Positions 61,395 through 64,000 of a DNA stretch of 64,000 nt are shown one piece after another. The notes below the pieces were generated by a model, which was not told the origin of the DNA, ran no database searches, and saw only the letters and a list, made by a program, of their open reading frames with translations. This stretch comes from Rhodococcus zopfii NBRC 100606 = JCM 9919. GTDB taxonomy: Bacteria > Actinomycetota > Actinomycetes > Mycobacteriales > Mycobacteriaceae. Every line of letters begins with the position of its first letter. Position 1 is the stretch's first letter. The stretch is from the NCBI RefSeq assembly GCF_001895025.1, contig NZ_BCXI01000008.1, positions 62,001 to 126,000 on the forward strand. Direction: 5' to 3'. A program made the translations under genes and the position numbers.

Positions 61395-62513
61395 ATGTCC
61401 GTGACACCGCGCATTCTCACGACCCGGGAGCTCGGCCGCGCCACCCTCGCGCGCCAGCACCTGCTGCGTCGCAGCGACCTCGAGCCGCTGCCGATGATCG
61501 AGCACCTGCTGGGTTTGCAGGCGCAGGCACCCGTCCCGCCCTATCTCGCGTTGTGGACCCGGATCCGCGGCTTCTCCGCCGATTTCCTGTCCGAGCTGAT
61601 CGCCTCCCGCGCGGTCGTGCGGATCGTGCTCATGCGCGGCACGATCTTCGCGGTCTCGGCGGCCGACGCGGCTGCGCTGCGTCCGTGGGTGCAGCCGCTG
61701 CTCGATCGCGACCTCGACGTCAACACCGCCTATGCGTCCGCGCTGGCCGGGGTGGACCGCGACGCCCTCGCCGCGGCCGGCCGCGACCTGGTCCGCGACG
61801 TGCCGCGCAGCCAGCAGGAGCTGCAACCGCTGCTCGCCGAACGATTCCCGGGCCGCGACCCGAAAGCCCTCGCGCACGGGGTGCGCGGGCTGGTGCCGAT
61901 GGTGCAGGTGCCGCCGCGCGGTCTGTGGGGCCGGTCCGGACAGCCGCGGCTGGCCGCGCTCGACGAGTGGACCGGTCGCCCGCAGGCAGTGCCCGACCCG
62001 GACTCGTTGCTGCTGCGCTACCTCGGGGCGTTCGGTCCGGCGAGTGTGCGGGACGCGCAGGCGTGGTGCGGGCTCACCCGGCTCGACGAGGTGTTCGAGC
62101 GGCTGCGTCCGCGGCTCGAGGTGTTCCGCGACGAGCGCGGCGTCGAACTGTTCGACCTGCCCGACGCCCCGCGCCCCGACCCCGCGACCCCCGCCCCGGT
62201 GCGCATTCTCGCGCCCTACGACAACGTGTTGCTCTCGCACGCCGATCGGTCCCGGCTGATCTCCGACGAGAATCGGCGCCGCATCATGACGCAGAACGGC
62301 ATCGTCAAGCCGGCGGTACTCGTCGGCGGGACCGTCGCCGGTATCGCCGATCTGAACGTCACGAAACACGCTGCGGCACTGAATATCACACCGTGGCGGA
62401 GATTGACGGCATCGAACCGGTCCGCCCTCGAAACCGAAGGGCTTCGGTTGCTGGACTTCACGGCGCCGACGACCGGCGACCATCGGGTGCGATTCGTCGG
62501 CGACGACCACTGA
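61395..62513 (+). CDS. AlkZ-like winged-helix (HTH_42) protein
   Basis: 372 residues from ATG 61395. Tandem winged-helix architecture of the HTH_42/YcaQ family: ILTTRELGRATLARQHLLRR, then GLQAQAPVPPYLALWTRI, in which QAQ matches the QxQ catalytic motif of AlkZ-type DNA glycosylases that unhook interstrand crosslinks. The C-terminus includes VRILAPYDNVLLSHADRS and LVGGTVAGIADL. Related actinobacterial paralogues differ in substrate (azinomycin or alkyl adducts), so the real substrate is unknown. Confidence 0.78.
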   Translation: MSVTPRILTTRELGRATLARQHLLRRSDLEPLPMIEHLLGLQAQAPVPPYLALWTRIRGFSADFLSELIASRAVVRIVLMRGTIFAVSAADAAALRPWVQPLLDRDLDVNTAYASALAGVDRDALAAAGRDLVRDVPRSQQELQPLLAERFPGRDPKALAHGVRGLVPMVQVPPRGLWGRSGQPRLAALDEWTGRPQAVPDPDSLLLRYLGAFGPASVRDAQAWCGLTRLDEVFERLRPRLEVFRDERGVELFDLPDAPRPDPATPAPVRILAPYDNVLLSHADRSRLISDENRRRIMTQNGIVKPAVLVGGTVAGIADLNVTKHAAALNITPWRRLTASNRSALETEGLRLLDFTAPTTGDHRVRFVGDDH

Positions 62514-62554
62514 CCGGGCACAGGACACCCATCGCGCGGGCGTAGATTGCAGGA

Positions 62555-63151
62555 GTGACCGACGCCGTGCTCCCCGCAGTCCGAGCCCACCTGACCGGCC
62601 ATGTCTCCGGATCGTCCGGCACCGAACCGGAATCGGCATCGGTGACGTTCCTGGGCCTCGAACCCATCGAGGTGCTGCGCTACCGATCGGACGACTCCGG
62701 GGTCACCCGGTTCGTCACGCTCGGCTGTTCCCGGCACCCCATGGGCGATCCCGCGGCGATGGTCGCCGATCCGACGCGGGGACCGCGCGCCGAGCTGATC
62801 CTGAGTCTGCGCCACGCGGAGGGTCTCACTGCCGGCGTGCACCGCACCCTCGCGATCCTGGCGGCGCTGCCCGCCGTCGAGGGTGTCGTGCTGACCGATG
62901 ACGCACTGCTCGATCTCGGCGAACCGCTGTGGGAGAACGCGCCGTTCACCGCGGTGCTGCTCGGCCCCAGCGACGTTCCCGACCTGGTGTTGCCCGAGCC
63001 CGCCGATCCGGTCCGGTTCTTCGACGCCGTGCCGCTGACCGGGACCGAGGCGGCGTGGAAGCGACTGCGCGGCGCCGGCGCGCTGCGCGATGCGTGGACC
63101 GAAGCCGGTATCGACGTGCGCGACCCGAACCGCGGGCAACCTGCGATGTGA
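62555..63151 (+). CDS. Suppressor-of-fused domain protein
   Basis: 198 residues from GTG 62555. The pattern VTRFVTLGCSRHPMGDP, then RAELILSLRHAEG, PFTAVLLGPSDVPDLVLP and FFDAVPLTGTEAAWKRLRGA corresponds to the bacterial SUFU domain family found across actinobacteria. Some members are polymorphic-toxin immunity proteins, but no toxin is adjacent here. Function unknown. Confidence 0.75.
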   Translation: MTDAVLPAVRAHLTGHVSGSSGTEPESASVTFLGLEPIEVLRYRSDDSGVTRFVTLGCSRHPMGDPAAMVADPTRGPRAELILSLRHAEGLTAGVHRTLAILAALPAVEGVVLTDDALLDLGEPLWENAPFTAVLLGPSDVPDLVLPEPADPVRFFDAVPLTGTEAAWKRLRGAGALRDAWTEAGIDVRDPNRGQPAM

Positions 63152-63234
63152 CCCGATCCACTCCCGGCAGGGGATGTGATCCGGCTCGCCGCTGCTCTAC
63201 AGTCGCGTCCATCCGATCATCACGGGAGGTACGG

Positions 63235-64000
63235 ATGGACAAGGACGTCGTCGTCGTCATCGGCGTGGGCGGCATGGGGCTGGCGATCGCTCGCCGGCTG
63301 GGCAGCGGCCGGAAGGTTCTGCTCGCCGATTTCAACGAAACCACCCTCGCGGCGGCGGGCGAAACACTGCGCGGTGAGGGCCACGACGTCACGGAGCAGA
63401 CCGTCGATGTCTCCGAACGTGATTCGGTCGTGGTCCTGGCGGACGCCGCGGCCGGCCTCGGGCGCGTCACCCACATCGCGCACACCGCGGGACTGTCGCC
63501 GGTGCAGGCGTCCACCAAGGCGATTCTGCGCGTCGACCTGCTCGGTGTCGCGCTCGTCCTCGAAGAGTTCGTACGCGTCGTGGCGTCCGGCGCTGCGGGT
63601 GTCGTCATCGCCAGCATGGCCGGGCACATGTCGGGCGGCCTGCCCGCCGACCAGGAGAAGGCGCTCGCGACCACCCCGACCGACGATCTGCTCGACCTGC
63701 CGTTCCTGGCGCCCGAGACACTGGGGCATCCGGCGATGGCGTATGTGGTCGCCAAGCGCGCGAACGCGCTGCGGGTCCAAGCGGCCGCCGCCGCATGGGG
63801 CGCGCGTGGCGCCCGCATCAACTCGATCAGCCCCGGCGTCATCTCCACCCCGATGGGACAGGAGGAACTCGCGGGCGAATCCGGCGCGAACATGCGCGCG
63901 ATGGTCGAGATGTCCGCGACCGGTCGTCTCGGCACCCCGGACGACATCGCCGCCGCGGCCGCGTTCCTGCTCGATCCGCAGGCCGGTTTCGTCACCGGCA
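63235..64000 (+). CDS. Short-chain dehydrogenase/reductase, 5' part
   Basis: 255 codons visible from ATG 63235 with GGGAGG upstream; the 3' end is outside the window. The Rossmann motif is VVVIGVGGMGLAIARRLG, a variant of GxxxGxG with a Gly-Val start, and the catalytic YxxxK is YVVAKR (about residue 165). ARINSISPGVISTPMG and ATGRLGTPDDIAAAAAFLL are typical SDR C-terminal features. Cofactor and substrate are not predictable. Confidence 0.88.
   Translation, partial: MDKDVVVVIGVGGMGLAIARRLGSGRKVLLADFNETTLAAAGETLRGEGHDVTEQTVDVSERDSVVVLADAAAGLGRVTHIAHTAGLSPVQASTKAILRVDLLGVALVLEEFVRVVASGAAGVVIASMAGHMSGGLPADQEKALATTPTDDLLDLPFLAPETLGHPAMAYVVAKRANALRVQAAAAAWGARGARINSISPGVISTPMGQEELAGESGANMRAMVEMSATGRLGTPDDIAAAAAFLLDPQAGFVTG

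Overview
The window is high-GC actinobacterial DNA, most likely from a Rhodococcus or a close mycolic-acid-bearing relative. GTG and TTG starts are common and many genes overlap by 4 bases. The gene order matches a long Mycobacterium tuberculosis block as I remember it: mutT2, typA, lpqW, mshB, fbiC, fdxC, dapC, fadD36, dapD/dapE, LOG, fadD6, folP2, gpgS, tagI, DUF3117, glgA/glgC, an O-methyltransferase, sigE, rseA, htrA, tatB, mrp, a transglycosylase, an MgtE-like gene and a general-stress gene. Functions in that block rest on family motifs plus this order.

Host part 1 (1-47.26 kb). 1-12 kb: a NUDIX 3' end, a 58-residue Cys/Lys protein, a flavin oxidase opposite a LuxR regulator, typA, lpqW-mshB, a type 5 uracil-DNA glycosylase with two PH-domain membrane proteins. 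12-26.5 kb: fbiC (F420), ferredoxin, dapC, a rhomboid-like protein, an acyl-CoA ligase, a PucR regulator, a VWA protein, an amino-acid permease, divergent dapD/dapE and two LOG-family genes. 26.6-36 kb: fadD6, the folP2-gpgS-DivIVA-like-tagI operon, DUF3117, rlmA-like, divergent glgA/glgC and an O-methyltransferase carrying a frameshift. 36-47.2 kb: the envelope-stress locus sigE-rseA-htrA-tatB with an ECF-type promoter before sigE, then mrp, two secreted transglycosylases, DUF1003, a channel-less MgtE-like protein, a CitE-like lyase, a stress membrane protein and a coiled-coil protein.

Mobile element (about 47,588-58,936; 11.35 kb). It is visibly less GC-rich and interrupts a decayed DUF222/HNH gene (13E12-repeat family). 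A large serine recombinase lies at its right edge. The two ends carry 21-bp arms in inverted orientation (18 of 21 identical) next to a shared CCA, so closing the circle rebuilds a typical serine-integrase attP. Cargo: one major-capsid-like gene with no portal, protease or terminase large subunit; a phage-type HGG zinc-knuckle protein; a 535-residue HNH protein buried in an array of zinc knuckles; an unknown two-gene operon; a translationally coupled HTH, small, small, primase-polymerase/ATPase operon followed by iterons and a large hairpin (probable origin); a small zinc-finger protein; and a small resolvase with an in-frame amber codon. In architecture and target it resembles the M. tuberculosis phiRv1 prophage-like element and phage satellites. 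This is the most novel part of the window.

Host part 2 (59.3-64 kb): a DoxX-like membrane protein, an MFS exporter, an AlkZ-like winged-helix protein with a QxQ motif, a suppressor-of-fused-domain protein and the 5' part of a short-chain dehydrogenase. No tRNA, rRNA or CRISPR array was seen.
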